From: DATMRS01 sp035566015
GTDB lineage: Bacteria > Pseudomonadota > Alphaproteobacteria > Sphingomonadales > Sphingomonadaceae
Length of the DNA: 64,000 nt
NCBI GenBank assembly: GCA_035566015.1
Contig: DATMRS010000023.1
Coordinates: 186,001-250,000 of the forward strand
Reading direction: 5' to 3'
Part shown: positions 1 to 9,365 of the stretch, piece after piece
Layout: each line of letters starts with the position of its first letter
How positions within the stretch are numbered: position 1 is the stretch's first letter
The notes under the pieces: model-generated
Databases searched by the model: none
Told to the model about the DNA's origin: nothing
The model's input: only the letters and a program-made list of their open reading frames with translations
Program-made: the position numbers and the translations under genes

Positions 1-1004
1 ACTGGCGCGCGATCGCCTTTGCCGGCCTCTATGCCGCCGGCTGCGTCGCGGGGCTCATCAGCGCCGCCATCGTCGCGCGCATACCCGAGCCGATGATGGC
101 GATGCGCGCGCCCGAGGACCTCAACCTGCGTTCGCTGCTGCGCGAGCCGTTCGCCGATCACAATTTCCGGCGGCTCGTGGGCTTTCTGGCAAGCTGGCAA
201 TTCGCGATCAATCTCGCGACGCCCTTCTTCACCGTGTTCCTCGTCCGCCAACTGGGCTTCACGATGACGTTCGTGATGATCCTGAGCGTCGTCAGCCAGA
301 TCGCCAACCTCGTCGCGCTCCGCTCCTGGGGCGTCCTCAGCGATCGGTTCACGAACAAGTCGGTGCTGCTGGTGGCGGCGCCAACCTACATATTGTGCAT
401 CGTCGGCATGATCGGCGCCTCGCAGATCAGCCATCGCGACGTGGCGTCGGCCTATCTGGTGCTGCTGCATCTGTTCATGGGCGCGTCGGTAGCCGGGGTC
501 ACGCTGGGATCGACCAATATCGCGCTGAAATTATCGCCGAAGGGCGCCGCGACAGCCTATGTCGCCACCAACGCGCTGGTGACGTCGGTGGCGGCGGGCA
601 TCGCGCCGATCCTCGGCGGCATCCTCGCCGATTTCTTCGGCGCCCGCCGGCTGGAACTGCTGCTGCGCTGGACGGGGCCAGAAGGCATCATCCTCCTTGC
701 GCCGCTGCGCCTGTCGCATTGGGATTTCTATTTCCTGCTCGCGGGGTTGCTCGGCCTTTATGCGCTCCATCGGCTCGGCACCGTCTGCGAGGAAGGGGAG
801 ATCGACCGGCGCGAAATGATCCAGCAGGTCCTGCATCAAACGCGCCGGACGGTTCGCAACCTTTCGACCGTCGCGGGCTTGCGCGCGATGACCGAAATCC
901 CCTCGCTGTTCCTGCGCGACGCGCGTCTGCGCGCGAGGCTGAAGCGAGCGCGACGCGCGCGCAGAATGCGCTCGCCCGAGATGGTCTTCGACGGCGGCGC
1001 ATGA
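1..1004 (+). CDS. MFS transporter, C-terminal part (5' end outside window)
   Basis: The reading frame is open from base 3, before the first in-frame ATG, so the gene begins upstream of the window. The visible part is strongly hydrophobic with about seven membrane segments, including stretches around FFTVFLVRQLGF and ASVAGVTLGSTNIALKL. It has the short basic cytoplasmic loop RSWGVLSDRFTNKS, the G-x-x-x-D-R loop typical of major facilitator transporters. The C-terminal 90 residues are hydrophilic and arginine-rich, so the protein ends in a basic cytoplasmic tail. No adjacent gene indicates the substrate. The transporter class is fairly secure; the transported compound is unknown. Confidence 0.75.
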   Translation, partial: WRAIAFAGLYAAGCVAGLISAAIVARIPEPMMAMRAPEDLNLRSLLREPFADHNFRRLVGFLASWQFAINLATPFFTVFLVRQLGFTMTFVMILSVVSQIANLVALRSWGVLSDRFTNKSVLLVAAPTYILCIVGMIGASQISHRDVASAYLVLLHLFMGASVAGVTLGSTNIALKLSPKGAATAYVATNALVTSVAAGIAPILGGILADFFGARRLELLLRWTGPEGIILLAPLRLSHWDFYFLLAGLLGLYALHRLGTVCEEGEIDRREMIQQVLHQTRRTVRNLSTVAGLRAMTEIPSLFLRDARLRARLKRARRARRMRSPEMVFDGGA

Positions 1005-1197
1005 GGGCAAGCCCTTCAGCGGGCTGCGCATCCGAACGTCCACCGAACAATATAATCAAGAAGATCATCTATATAATATTCGAAGTTATTTTATGTGCGT
1101 CACGAAAATGCCCAGCATCTAAGAAGAAGTGCCTTCAATATATTATGTGAACTTTGCGAGAGGCGATTTGTTATGCGTGCAAAGAGGAGAGAGCGCC

Positions 1198-2166
1198 ATG
1201 TTCATGCACAACAAACGTCTTCAATATACCGTTCGCGTATCGGAGCCCAACCCCGCGCTGGGTTCGCTTCTGCTCGAACAATTCGGCGGGCCTGACGGCG
1301 AGCTGGCGGCGGCGATGCGCTATTTCACGCAAGCATTGGCGGAAGACGATCCGGGACGGAAGGACATGCTGCATGACATCGCAACGGAAGAATTGAGTCA
1401 TCTGGAAGTCATCGGATCAATCGTCGCGATGCTGAACAAGGGCATCAAGGCGGAACTTGCCGAAGCGTCGATGAACGAGGCGGAGCTTTACATGGCAGTG
1501 AACGCCGGCGGCGACAGCCACACCCAGTCGGTTCTGTATGGCGGCGGGCCCGCCCTCACCAACAGTTCGGGCGCGCCCTGGACGGCCGCTTATATCGACA
1601 GCCGCGGCGATCCGACCTGCGACCTCAGATCCAACATCGCCGCCGAGAGCCGGGCAAAGATCATCTATGAGCGGCTCATCAACGTCACCGACGATCCCGG
1701 CATCAAGGATGCTTTGGGTTTTCTGATGACGCGCGAGGTATCCCACCAGAAAAGCTTCGAGAAGGCGCTCTATTCGATTCAGGACAATTTCCCTCCGGGC
1801 AAGCTGCCCGGGCTGGCCGCCTATGCCGACATCTACGTCAACACGTCACAAGGCGAAGGCGACGCGGAAGGGCCATGGAACAGCGGCGAGCAATGGGAAC
1901 GGATCGACGCCGTCGCGGACAATCTGCCCGTCGACGGCGGCGACGGCATGGCCAGCGTCGAGCTTTCCGATGCGCAGCAGGCGACCAGCGCCGACATGCG
2001 CGCACGCCTGCAATCCGATCCCGCCAGCAGCCCGACGACCGGGGCCGACCTTGGCGCCGGCCCCGGCGCGGGCAAGACCACCGACGAGGATCTTGGCGGC
2101 GCGGCGGATATGGAGGAAGCCAAGACTATGGCGGCCTCCAAAGCGCCGCGCGGCGAAAGCGCCTGA
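1198..2166 (+). CDS. Manganese (non-heme) catalase
   Basis: 322 residues. It disproportionates hydrogen peroxide at a dinuclear manganese site. The ferritin-like four-helix core carries the expected ligands: E35 (DGELAAAMRYF), E65 and H68 (EELSHLE), a glutamate in the ESRAKIIYERL helix (E150 or E158) and H183 (REVSHQKSF). The start at ATG 1198 follows the purine-rich GAGGAGAG and gives the usual MFxHNKRLQYxVRV opening; upstream in-frame starts lack this. The 60-residue C-terminus is rich in Gly, Asp and Ala and looks disordered, as in other proteobacterial members. It stands alone, with an AT-rich promoter region at about 1040-1190. No signal peptide, so cytoplasmic. Peroxide stress is the likely role. 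Confidence 0.93.
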   Translation: MFMHNKRLQYTVRVSEPNPALGSLLLEQFGGPDGELAAAMRYFTQALAEDDPGRKDMLHDIATEELSHLEVIGSIVAMLNKGIKAELAEASMNEAELYMAVNAGGDSHTQSVLYGGGPALTNSSGAPWTAAYIDSRGDPTCDLRSNIAAESRAKIIYERLINVTDDPGIKDALGFLMTREVSHQKSFEKALYSIQDNFPPGKLPGLAAYADIYVNTSQGEGDAEGPWNSGEQWERIDAVADNLPVDGGDGMASVELSDAQQATSADMRARLQSDPASSPTTGADLGAGPGAGKTTDEDLGGAADMEEAKTMAASKAPRGESA

Positions 2167-2349
2167 AGGAGGCAGGCCGCGCAGTCCTATGGCGGGCTGT
2201 TCTGCCATGATCGGCCAGCATCGTCCCGCCCCGTCCTGACGGTGCTGGCCTGTCCTCGCCTGAAAAGCGGCGTGAGTCCGCAGGAATCTCGGCCGCGAAC
2301 GAGGGTTGAGCGCGGGAGAGAATGCTTCGCCCAAGGACAGGATAAAGGC

Positions 2350-4572
2350 ATGGCGGCGCTTGTGTTGGACTCCCAGGTGCCGGGCGTCAGCCCTTATGTT
2401 CTCACAATGCGACAGGCCTTTCGAAAAGGGGGGCCGAAACCGATCACCGCCTTCACGATCGGGGCGCTTTCGGTCGAACTGCTCGTCCGGGGCGACTCGT
2501 TATGGGCGCATATCCGGCGCGAGAATGCGGGGGGCCTTGCCCTGCGCGCCGCCCATCTGACGAGCGATTTCACCTGCGAAAAGGAGGACGCCAAAGAGGG
2601 CGAGACGGCCCGGCTGCGTGTCACCAGCGTGCTTGGGGAGCATCGCATCGTCTTCCGCACGAGCGGCGACGCGCTCGAACATTTGCGGATGACGGTCGAT
2701 TTCACGCCGGCGGCGCCGATGCTGATGCCGTTCCTGCCGCGCGATCTCTATCCGCTGGACGGCAGGGGGGATCCCCTCGCCACGTCGGGCTGTATCGAGG
2801 CGGGCCAGCGCGGCCTCAACGTGGGGATCGTCTATTTCCGCGTCGAGGAACCCGCATTCGGCAATATCCTGTATTTCCAGAATTTGACCGCGATGAACGA
2901 CTATTTCCGGGCAACGGGAACGATACCGGACGGCGTCGTCGGCGGCACCTGGCCGGAGTTGGGCTATCTGCTGCCGACCGCGTCCCAGAAGGAGGCGCCC
3001 GAGAAGGCGCCGATGCCCGCCGGCGTGCCGATGACGCTTTCCGATGCGATCCTCGTCTTCCGGCATGACGCGCCACCGCATGAACGCGAATCGGCGCGGC
3101 AGTTTCTCCAGATGCTGGGCGTCGCGTACAAGATGCTCGACCTGCCGCCTACCGACTATCGCGACTGGATCGGCCGCGCGGAACGGACGCTGCACGACCT
3201 CGATCACGCGCCCGCCGCGACGATCCGGCATTACGGACACCGGTACGTCCACCCCTATACGGCGAGCGAATATCCGGACGTCATGGTGCAGATGTCGCTG
3301 ATCTCGGCGATCCACGACTGGGGCAGATGGTGCGGCAAGCCGCACCCGCTGGAAGCCGAATTCAAGGCGGGGCTCGGCAAGTTCTACGACCCCAAACTCA
3401 AGACGCTGCGGCGCTATCTGCCCAATGTCGGCGACGACAAGGATGCCGACGCGGTCGACAGCTGGTATCTCTACCACCCGCTCCTCAACCTCGGGCATCT
3501 CGCGCTCGACGGCGATGAGGAAGCGCGGGCGCTCTTTCTCAAGTCGATCGACTACGGGATCAAGGCGGCGCGCCATTTCAACTATAAATGGCCGATCCAA
3601 TATAAGATCACCGACTTTTCGGTCATCACCGACACCGCCGCCGACGGGCGCGGGCAGACCGACGTGGGCGGCGTCTATGCGTGGGTGATGCTCCAGGCAT
3701 TCGAACTCACGGGCGACAAGCGGTTTCTCGACGAGGCACGGGCGGCGATCGACGCGGCGATCGGCTTGCGCTTCAACATCAACTATCAGGCGAACCTGAC
3801 AGCCTGGGGCGCGGCGGCGTGCATGCGGCTGTGGCGGATCACCGGCAGGCAGGTCTATCTTGAGCAGAGCTACGTCTATCTCGGCAGCTTCTTCCACAAT
3901 TGCGAGATATGGGAGAGCCAGATCGGGCTGGCGGAGCATTATCGCACCTTCCTGGGCGTCACCTGCCTGCACGACGCGGCCTATATGGCGATCTACGAAT
4001 GCTTCGATTCCTATGCGGCGTTCGAATGCTATCTCGACGACAGCGGTCCCGATCTCGAACCGGCGGCGAGGATGCTGATCGCGGAATTCTGCCGATACAC
4101 CCTCGACCGCGCCTGGTATTATTATCCCGACGCGCTGCCGCCCGAAGTGCTCTCGCCCAAACAGCGGGAGGGCAACGGCTATATCGACCGCACACTCTGC
4201 TTCCCGCTGGAGGACCTTTATCCCAACGGGCAGCCGGCGGGGCAGGTCGGCCAGGAGATTTACGGCGCGGGCGCGGCCTTCATCTTCGCGACGCGCGCCT
4301 TCCACCCCGTCGAGGGCGCGCCCTTCCGTATCTATTGCGACCATTTCGTGCGCACGATGGAGCACATGGGCGATCGCGCGCTGACACTGCTGGTCGACGG
4401 AGGCGAAACCTGCACCGCTTCGCTGAGCCTCGTTCGCCTGAAACGCCGCAAGCTCACCAGCACCAGGGTCGCAACCACGGGCGGCGACATGCTGCGCCCC
4501 AAAGCCGCAACCGCCGACCGCATCGATTACCACATTCCCGCGAACGGAAGAATCATCCTGACGTGGGAATGA
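2350..4572 (+). CDS. Large protein of unknown function with a helical-toroid-like C-terminal half
   Basis: 740 residues from ATG 2350, preceded by AAGGACAG; an in-frame start at 2242 would add a basic leader without a good ribosome site. No signal peptide. Residues 1-260 look beta-rich (SVELLVRGDSLWAHI, RLRVTSVLGEHRIVF). Residues 300-650 contain repeated amphipathic helices with Trp, Tyr and Gly-rich turns (DVGGVYAWVMLQAFELTGDK, NLTAWGAAACMRLWRITG), which suggests an alpha/alpha-toroid of the kind found in polysaccharide lyases, epimerases and six-hairpin glycosidases. A beta-like C-terminus follows. Carbohydrate or glycoconjugate processing is an inference from fold appearance only; I do not recognise the family. 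It converges with the flavoprotein gene 18 bases downstream. Confidence 0.6.
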   Translation: MAALVLDSQVPGVSPYVLTMRQAFRKGGPKPITAFTIGALSVELLVRGDSLWAHIRRENAGGLALRAAHLTSDFTCEKEDAKEGETARLRVTSVLGEHRIVFRTSGDALEHLRMTVDFTPAAPMLMPFLPRDLYPLDGRGDPLATSGCIEAGQRGLNVGIVYFRVEEPAFGNILYFQNLTAMNDYFRATGTIPDGVVGGTWPELGYLLPTASQKEAPEKAPMPAGVPMTLSDAILVFRHDAPPHERESARQFLQMLGVAYKMLDLPPTDYRDWIGRAERTLHDLDHAPAATIRHYGHRYVHPYTASEYPDVMVQMSLISAIHDWGRWCGKPHPLEAEFKAGLGKFYDPKLKTLRRYLPNVGDDKDADAVDSWYLYHPLLNLGHLALDGDEEARALFLKSIDYGIKAARHFNYKWPIQYKITDFSVITDTAADGRGQTDVGGVYAWVMLQAFELTGDKRFLDEARAAIDAAIGLRFNINYQANLTAWGAAACMRLWRITGRQVYLEQSYVYLGSFFHNCEIWESQIGLAEHYRTFLGVTCLHDAAYMAIYECFDSYAAFECYLDDSGPDLEPAARMLIAEFCRYTLDRAWYYYPDALPPEVLSPKQREGNGYIDRTLCFPLEDLYPNGQPAGQVGQEIYGAGAAFIFATRAFHPVEGAPFRIYCDHFVRTMEHMGDRALTLLVDGGETCTASLSLVRLKRRKLTSTRVATTGGDMLRPKAATADRIDYHIPANGRIILTWE

Positions 4573-4590
4573 CCGGGCAGGCACGCGCGA

Positions 4591-5664
4591 TCAGCCATGA
4601 TGGGCGGCGGCGAGTTCCCCGGCGAGCGTCCTGACAACGGCGGCGGCGGGCATCGGGCGGCTCAGCGGCGCGCCCTGACCGGCCCATTGTGCGCCAAAGC
4701 CGGTTTCGCCCCGCGCCTTGCCGGCGGCGTTCAACGCCTTTCCAAGATCATAGGCCATCGGATAAGCGGGCATGGCCGCATCGGGTACGGTGGCCGCCAG
4801 CGCCGTGAAACGATTGGCAAGGCAGCGCGCCGGGCGGCCCGAAATCGCCTTGGTCATTACGGTATGATGCGCCGCATCGCTTGCCAGCGCCGCACGATAG
4901 CCGTCGTCGGCGAGACTCTCGTCGCATCCGACGAACGCGGTGCCGAGCTGGGCGGCCACCGCACCGAGACGCAGCGCGGCGGCGATGCCGGCGCCGTCCA
5001 TGATCCCGCCCGCCGCGATCACCGGCAGACCGCTCTCGCGCGCCAGCAATCGCGTGAGCGGCAGCACGCCCAGCCTGTCGTCGGGCGCGGCGGGATCGAA
5101 CATGCCGCGATGGCCGCCGGCCTCCCATCCCTGCGCCACGATCATGTCGACACCGGCGCGCGCGAGCGCCCTCGCCTCGGCGAGACAGGTGGCGCTGCCG
5201 AACAGCGTGATGCCCGCGCCGCGCAGCGCGGAGATGGCGGCTTCGGAAGGCAGGCCGAAATGGAAGCTGACGACGGCGGGGCGCGCCTCCAGCAGGAGAC
5301 GCAGCATGGCGTCGTCTTCAAGGAAAGACTTGTAGATCGCGGTCAGGCGCTGCGGCGGCGCGGCGCCCAGCCGCTCGAACTCAGGCGTGAACCGCGCGAT
5401 CCAAGCAGCCTCCACGGCGGGATCGGCGATTCCGGGGCGGTGGCAGAAGACATTGACGTTGAGCGGCCCGTCGCTGCGCGCCCTCGTCTCCGCGATCATC
5501 CGCGCCGCGCCCTCCGCACCGGCGGCGGCGACGCCCAGCGACCCGAGCCCGCCCGCCGCGCTCACCGCCGCGGCCAAAGCCGGCGAAGACGTGCCCGCCA
5601 TCGGCGCCTGGATGATCGGCAGGCGGATGCCCAGCCTTTCGGTCAATATATCGAAGCCGGACAT
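4591..5664 (-). CDS. Nitronate monooxygenase-like FMN oxidoreductase
   Basis: 357 residues, a TIM-barrel flavoprotein of the 2-nitropropane dioxygenase/NMO family. Visible motifs are the N-terminal LPIIQAPMAG, GGLGSLG, SFHFGLP, the AQGWEAGGHRG segment carrying the active-site histidine of class I NMOs, and the FMN-phosphate loop PVIAAGGIMDG. The family oxidises alkyl nitronates and some members reduce other substrates with NAD(P)H. It is the last gene of the minus-strand block after the arylsulfatase, 107 bases away, so co-transcription is plausible but not certain. Cytoplasmic. A role in removing toxic nitronates or in FMN-dependent organosulfur chemistry is inferred from context. Confidence 0.88.
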   Translation of the reverse strand: MSGFDILTERLGIRLPIIQAPMAGTSSPALAAAVSAAGGLGSLGVAAAGAEGAARMIAETRARSDGPLNVNVFCHRPGIADPAVEAAWIARFTPEFERLGAAPPQRLTAIYKSFLEDDAMLRLLLEARPAVVSFHFGLPSEAAISALRGAGITLFGSATCLAEARALARAGVDMIVAQGWEAGGHRGMFDPAAPDDRLGVLPLTRLLARESGLPVIAAGGIMDGAGIAAALRLGAVAAQLGTAFVGCDESLADDGYRAALASDAAHHTVMTKAISGRPARCLANRFTALAATVPDAAMPAYPMAYDLGKALNAAGKARGETGFGAQWAGQGAPLSRPMPAAAVVRTLAGELAAAHHG

Positions 5665-5771
5665 GAAGCCTCCCGTGCCGTCAGGGCCGGCGCGGCAGTC
5701 CTCGACCAGCCTCGCGGCGCGGCGGCGAATCTATCCTCGCCTGCCGGAACGCCGCAAGTCAGGTCTTCCCC

Positions 5772-7448
5772 TCATTCAGCAGGTTCGCGCTCGGGTTCGT
5801 GCGCGTGGGCCGACCAGCCGCCTTCGAAGGCGGAGGTGTCCGCGTCGAATATGCTGAGCGGGGTTTCGATCACGCCCGTCTCCTCCACATAGCGTCGCCA
5901 GAGCGCCAGCAGCTCGGCGAGCTTTTCGGGTTGAGCGTCGGCAAGGTCCTCCACCTCCCCGCGATCGCGCGAGAGATCGTAAAGCTGCCAACGCGACGCC
6001 CCCTCCGCATCCGGAACATAGACGGCCTTCCAGTCGTCCTTGCGGATCGCCCTGCGGCCGAACAATTCCCAGCCGGTGCTTGTCCCTTCGGGATGGATGC
6101 GCAGCGTGCGGCCCTCGAACCATGGCAGGAGCGAACGGCCGCGCTGCTCGAATATCTCGCGCCCTTTATACCAGGTGCCCGGATGCTTCACGCCGGCGAG
6201 TTCGAGGAAGGTGGGGGCGATGTCCATCGCGGTCGAGAAGACGGCGCCGATCTCGCCCGCCCGCTTGCCCGCCCAGTGGACGAAGGCGGGCACGCGGATG
6301 CCGCCCTCGGTCGTATAGGTCTTGACCAGACGCGACGGCGCAGTCGCCGCCTGCGCCCAGCGCGGGCCATACCAGATGTAGGAGCCGGGCTTGCCCATAT
6401 TGTCGAGGCTGTTGTCGCAGAATTGGGCGACGAGCTTCTCGAACACCGGCCCCATGATCGGCATCGCCTCGACGATGGCGCCCTCCGCGCCGTTGTCGGA
6501 GAGAAAGACGATCACCGTATCGTCAAAGCGCCCGCTCCGTTTCAGATGCTCGACGAGACGGCCGACATTCTGATCGATCCGATCGACCATCGCGGCATAG
6601 ACTTCCATGCTGCGCGCCGAGGCGGCCCGTTCCTCGGGCGAGAGCGCCTCCCATTCGGGCGTGTCGGCGACCACCGGATGCGGCACCGTATCGGGCGAAA
6701 CCAGCCCCAGCTCGGCAAGGCGCGCGAGGCGACGCTCGCGCAGCTTGTCCGGCCCGTCGTCATAGACACCCTTATAGCGGGCGATATCGGCATCAGGGGC
6801 CTGAAGCGGCCAATGCGGCGCGGAAAAGGGAAGATAGGCGAAGAAGGGCCGACGATCGCCCGCCGCCTCGCCTTCATCGAGATAATCGAGCAGGCGGCTG
6901 GTGAAATAATCGGACGAATAGAAATCGGACGGCAGATCGGTGACGAACGCTCCGTCCTCCTGATAGATCGGCCCGCGCGAGGCGACCTTGTCGATCGGGC
7001 CGCCGCCGAAATGATCCGCGCCGCCGGGCAGCAGGGCGAAGCTGCGCTCGAAGCCGCGTGCCCCGGGCGTGCTGCCCGGCGTCTGGCCGAGATGCCATTT
7101 GCCGGACATCAAGGTGCGATAGCCGGCGTCGCGCAGCAGTTCGACGAAGGTGACGACACGATCGTTCAGATAGCCTTCGTACCCGGGCGCGCCTTCGAAA
7201 TCGGGCCGCACCACCTCAAGCATTGAGCCTATGCCGGCAAGATGATGGTCGGTGCCGGTAAGCAGCATCGCCCGCGTCGGCGAGCAGGCGGGGGCGGAAT
7301 GGAAATCGGTGAGGCGCACGCCACCATGAGCGAGCGCATCCAGATGCGGCGTGGCAATCTCCGCGCCGAAAGCGCCGAGATCGGAAAATCCCATATCGTC
7401 GACGACGATGAGCAGGATGTTGGGGCGAGGGGCGGCAGCGTCGGTCAT
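5772..7448 (-). CDS. Arylsulfatase (formylglycine-type sulfatase)
   Basis: 558 residues. It hydrolyses sulfate esters. The N-terminal PNILLIVVDDMGFSDLG supplies the calcium-binding Asp pair (D17, D18), and C55-S-P-T-R is the sulfatase signature whose cysteine is converted to formylglycine. Downstream are SGKWHLGQTPG (Lys and His), DTVIVFLSDNGAEG (Asp and Asn calcium ligands) and VKTYTTEGGIRVP. Length is normal for the family. No signal peptide is seen, so it is probably cytoplasmic, as for PAS/AtsA-type enzymes of sulfur scavenging. The start follows GAGGAA. It lies between two dioxygenases and a flavoprotein in one orientation, which points to sulfate-ester use as a sulfur source. No sulfatase-modifying enzyme gene is in the window. 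Confidence 0.93.
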   Translation of the reverse strand: MTDAAAPRPNILLIVVDDMGFSDLGAFGAEIATPHLDALAHGGVRLTDFHSAPACSPTRAMLLTGTDHHLAGIGSMLEVVRPDFEGAPGYEGYLNDRVVTFVELLRDAGYRTLMSGKWHLGQTPGSTPGARGFERSFALLPGGADHFGGGPIDKVASRGPIYQEDGAFVTDLPSDFYSSDYFTSRLLDYLDEGEAAGDRRPFFAYLPFSAPHWPLQAPDADIARYKGVYDDGPDKLRERRLARLAELGLVSPDTVPHPVVADTPEWEALSPEERAASARSMEVYAAMVDRIDQNVGRLVEHLKRSGRFDDTVIVFLSDNGAEGAIVEAMPIMGPVFEKLVAQFCDNSLDNMGKPGSYIWYGPRWAQAATAPSRLVKTYTTEGGIRVPAFVHWAGKRAGEIGAVFSTAMDIAPTFLELAGVKHPGTWYKGREIFEQRGRSLLPWFEGRTLRIHPEGTSTGWELFGRRAIRKDDWKAVYVPDAEGASRWQLYDLSRDRGEVEDLADAQPEKLAELLALWRRYVEETGVIETPLSIFDADTSAFEGGWSAHAHEPEREPAE

Positions 7449-7470
7449 GGTCGTTCCTCGATGAAGAAGC

Positions 7471-7493
7471 GGGGCGTCCCACAGGGACGCCCC
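7471..7493. terminator. Perfect GC hairpin between dioxygenase and sulfatase genes
   Basis: GGGGCGTCCC, three-base loop, GGGACGCCCC: a perfect 10-bp stem in the 59-base gap. No T-run follows on the minus strand, so it is more likely an attenuator or mRNA-processing and stabilising hairpin within the operon than a full terminator. Confidence 0.6.
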
Positions 7494-7507
7494 CAGGCGG
7501 GAAGGGT

Positions 7508-8443
7508 TCAGGCGGCCCTGGCGAGCGGCGTTTCCGGCTTGATCGCCCGGCTCGGCTGCCCATCGATGCCGATCGGCACCGTGCCGTGGATCGTCGCGCG
7601 GCGCAGATGCCGGTGCTGCAGGCCGAAATCGGCGATAGCGCGATGCTGGGTGGCGCGATTGTCCCAGATGGCGACATCGCCCTTGCGCCAGCGCCAGCGC
7701 ACCGTGTTCTCGGGCCTGGTGATGTGCTCTTGCAGCAAGTTCAGCAGGTGCTGCGAATCGGTGCCGTTGAGGCCGACGAACTTCTTCACGAAATGGCCGA
7801 CGAGCAGGTTGCGCTCGCCCGTCTCGGGATGGACGTGAACGACCGGATGCTCCGTCTCGTAAACGGTCGAGGCGAAGACGGAGCGATGCTCCTCCAGCCG
7901 CTTCTGATCGGCGTCGGAGAAGAGTGCGGCATAATCGTAGAGATTGGTGTGCACCGCCTTCAGGCCGTCGACGAGCGCCTTCAGCGGCGGCGGCAGGTCC
8001 TCATAAGCCGTCGCGGTGTTCGCCCAGAGCGTGTCGCCGCCCGCCGCCGGCACATCGATCGCGCGCAGGATCGATGCTTCGGGATAGGCCGGCACGAACG
8101 TCACGTCGGTATGCCAGCTCGACGCGGCATAGCCTTCCCTCGAATCGAGTTCGAGCAGGAAGCGCGATCCCGCGGCGACGGGCACGGTGGGATGCTTCAC
8201 CGGCTCGCCGAGGCGGGCGGCGAACGCCTCCTGCCCGGTATCGTCCAGCCGGTGCTGGTGACGGAAGAAGATCACCTTGTGGCGGGCGAGCGCGGTCCGG
8301 ATCGCCGCAAGCGTGACATCGTCAAGATCATCCGCGAGCGCGACGCCCCGGATCTCCGCGCCGATACGGCCGCCGACGGGGGCGATATCGAGCGGGCTTT
8401 CCGGATCGTGGGCATTCACGAAGCGTTGCTGAAGGGCAGTCAT
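7508..8443 (-). CDS. TauD/TfdA-family Fe(II)/2-oxoglutarate dioxygenase (copy 1)
   Basis: 311 residues. It oxidises a substrate with 2-oxoglutarate and oxygen; family members release sulfite from taurine, cleave alkyl sulfates (AtsK) or aryloxyacetates (TfdA). The iron triad is visible as H111-x-D113 (SSWHTDVTF) and H267 (DNRATQHRAIADF), with a 2-oxoglutarate-binding Arg at about 281. The start at 8443 follows GAGGAG at good spacing; a frame extension to 8473 lacks this. Copy 2 lies 29 bases upstream in the same direction and copy 1 precedes the arylsulfatase. Given these neighbours, an alkylsulfatase (AtsK-like) role is the best guess, but substrate specificity cannot be read from the motifs. 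Confidence 0.9.
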   Translation of the reverse strand: MTALQQRFVNAHDPESPLDIAPVGGRIGAEIRGVALADDLDDVTLAAIRTALARHKVIFFRHQHRLDDTGQEAFAARLGEPVKHPTVPVAAGSRFLLELDSREGYAASSWHTDVTFVPAYPEASILRAIDVPAAGGDTLWANTATAYEDLPPPLKALVDGLKAVHTNLYDYAALFSDADQKRLEEHRSVFASTVYETEHPVVHVHPETGERNLLVGHFVKKFVGLNGTDSQHLLNLLQEHITRPENTVRWRWRKGDVAIWDNRATQHRAIADFGLQHRHLRRATIHGTVPIGIDGQPSRAIKPETPLARAA

Positions 8444-8472
8444 GGCAGGTCTCCTCGTTTCGACAGGGGGCA

Positions 8473-9345
8473 TCAGTGGACGGAAGGGCCGACCGGCCGA
8501 TCGCCGACGATCGTCACACGCTCCATGTGGCGTTGCTCGGCATAATCGGGGACGGCGTAATGCTGGGTCGCGCGGTTGTCCCAGAAGGCGATCGAGTTGG
8601 GGCGCCAGCTCCAGCGCACCTGAAATTCGGGGCGCTTCACCTGATCGAGGAGAAGCGCGAGCAGCGCCCTGCCCTCCTCGGGATCGAGCCCGACGATGCG
8701 GCGGGTGAACACCGAATTGACGTAGAGTACCTTCTCGCCCGTCTCGGGGTGGATGCGGACGACGGGATGCTCCACCTCGGGATATTGATCGAGGATCGCG
8801 CGGCGCTTTTCCTCGGTATCGAGGAACTGGAGAAAGACGCTGGGATCGTGGATCGCGGTGAGCCCATCGATCCGCGCCTTCACCTCCTCGGGCAGCGCAT
8901 CATAGGCCGCGACCGCATTGGCGAACACCGTGTCCCCGCCCAGCGGCGGCGAGATGCGCGCGCGCAGGATCGAGGCGGCCGAAGGCGTTTCGCGGAAGGT
9001 GGTGTCGGCGTGCCAGTTGCTGTCGGTCGACTGGCGATACTTGCCCCGGAACTCCTCCGATATCAGCGGCAATATCTCGGGATGATCGGGATGCGAAAAG
9101 ACGGGATGCACTTCGAGGTCGCCGAAGGCGGCGCCGAACGCGATATGCTCCTCGCGGGTCAGGTCCTGATCGCGGAAGAACAGCACGCGGTAGCGCAGCA
9201 GCGCGGCCGTGAGCGCCGCCCGCGTATCGGGATCGAGCGGCCGGCGAAGATCGATCCCGCCGATTTCCGCGCCGAGGCTCGGCTGAAGCGGCGTGATCTC
9301 GAACAGGTCCGGTGCGGGTTCGTTACGAACGATCTGTAATGTCAT
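8473..9345 (-). CDS. TauD/TfdA-family Fe(II)/2-oxoglutarate dioxygenase (copy 2)
   Basis: 290 residues. The iron triad is H112-x-D114 (SNWHADTTF) and H262 (DNRATQHYAVPDY), with Arg276 placed for 2-oxoglutarate. It is a paralogue of the neighbouring dioxygenase: both share HPETGE, the GGDT(V/L)(F/W)AN loop and the xFWDNRATQH block, but they differ in the middle region that sets substrate pocket shape. The frame stays open far upstream, but the family-type start MTLQIV at 9345 is right, because upstream sequence belongs to the antisense of the symporter gene. It sits 20 bases downstream of the symporter gene, so co-transcription is likely. Two dioxygenases side by side suggest two related organosulfur substrates. 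Confidence 0.9.
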   Translation of the reverse strand: MTLQIVRNEPAPDLFEITPLQPSLGAEIGGIDLRRPLDPDTRAALTAALLRYRVLFFRDQDLTREEHIAFGAAFGDLEVHPVFSHPDHPEILPLISEEFRGKYRQSTDSNWHADTTFRETPSAASILRARISPPLGGDTVFANAVAAYDALPEEVKARIDGLTAIHDPSVFLQFLDTEEKRRAILDQYPEVEHPVVRIHPETGEKVLYVNSVFTRRIVGLDPEEGRALLALLLDQVKRPEFQVRWSWRPNSIAFWDNRATQHYAVPDYAEQRHMERVTIVGDRPVGPSVH

Positions 9346-9365
9346 GGGGTCAATCCTTTCGTACG

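Noticed and set aside
2500..4584. 694-codon open frame on the minus strand
   Set aside because: It lies wholly antisense to the 740-residue gene; it is Arg-, Asp- and Gly-rich without domains, as expected from the complement of GC-rich coding DNA.
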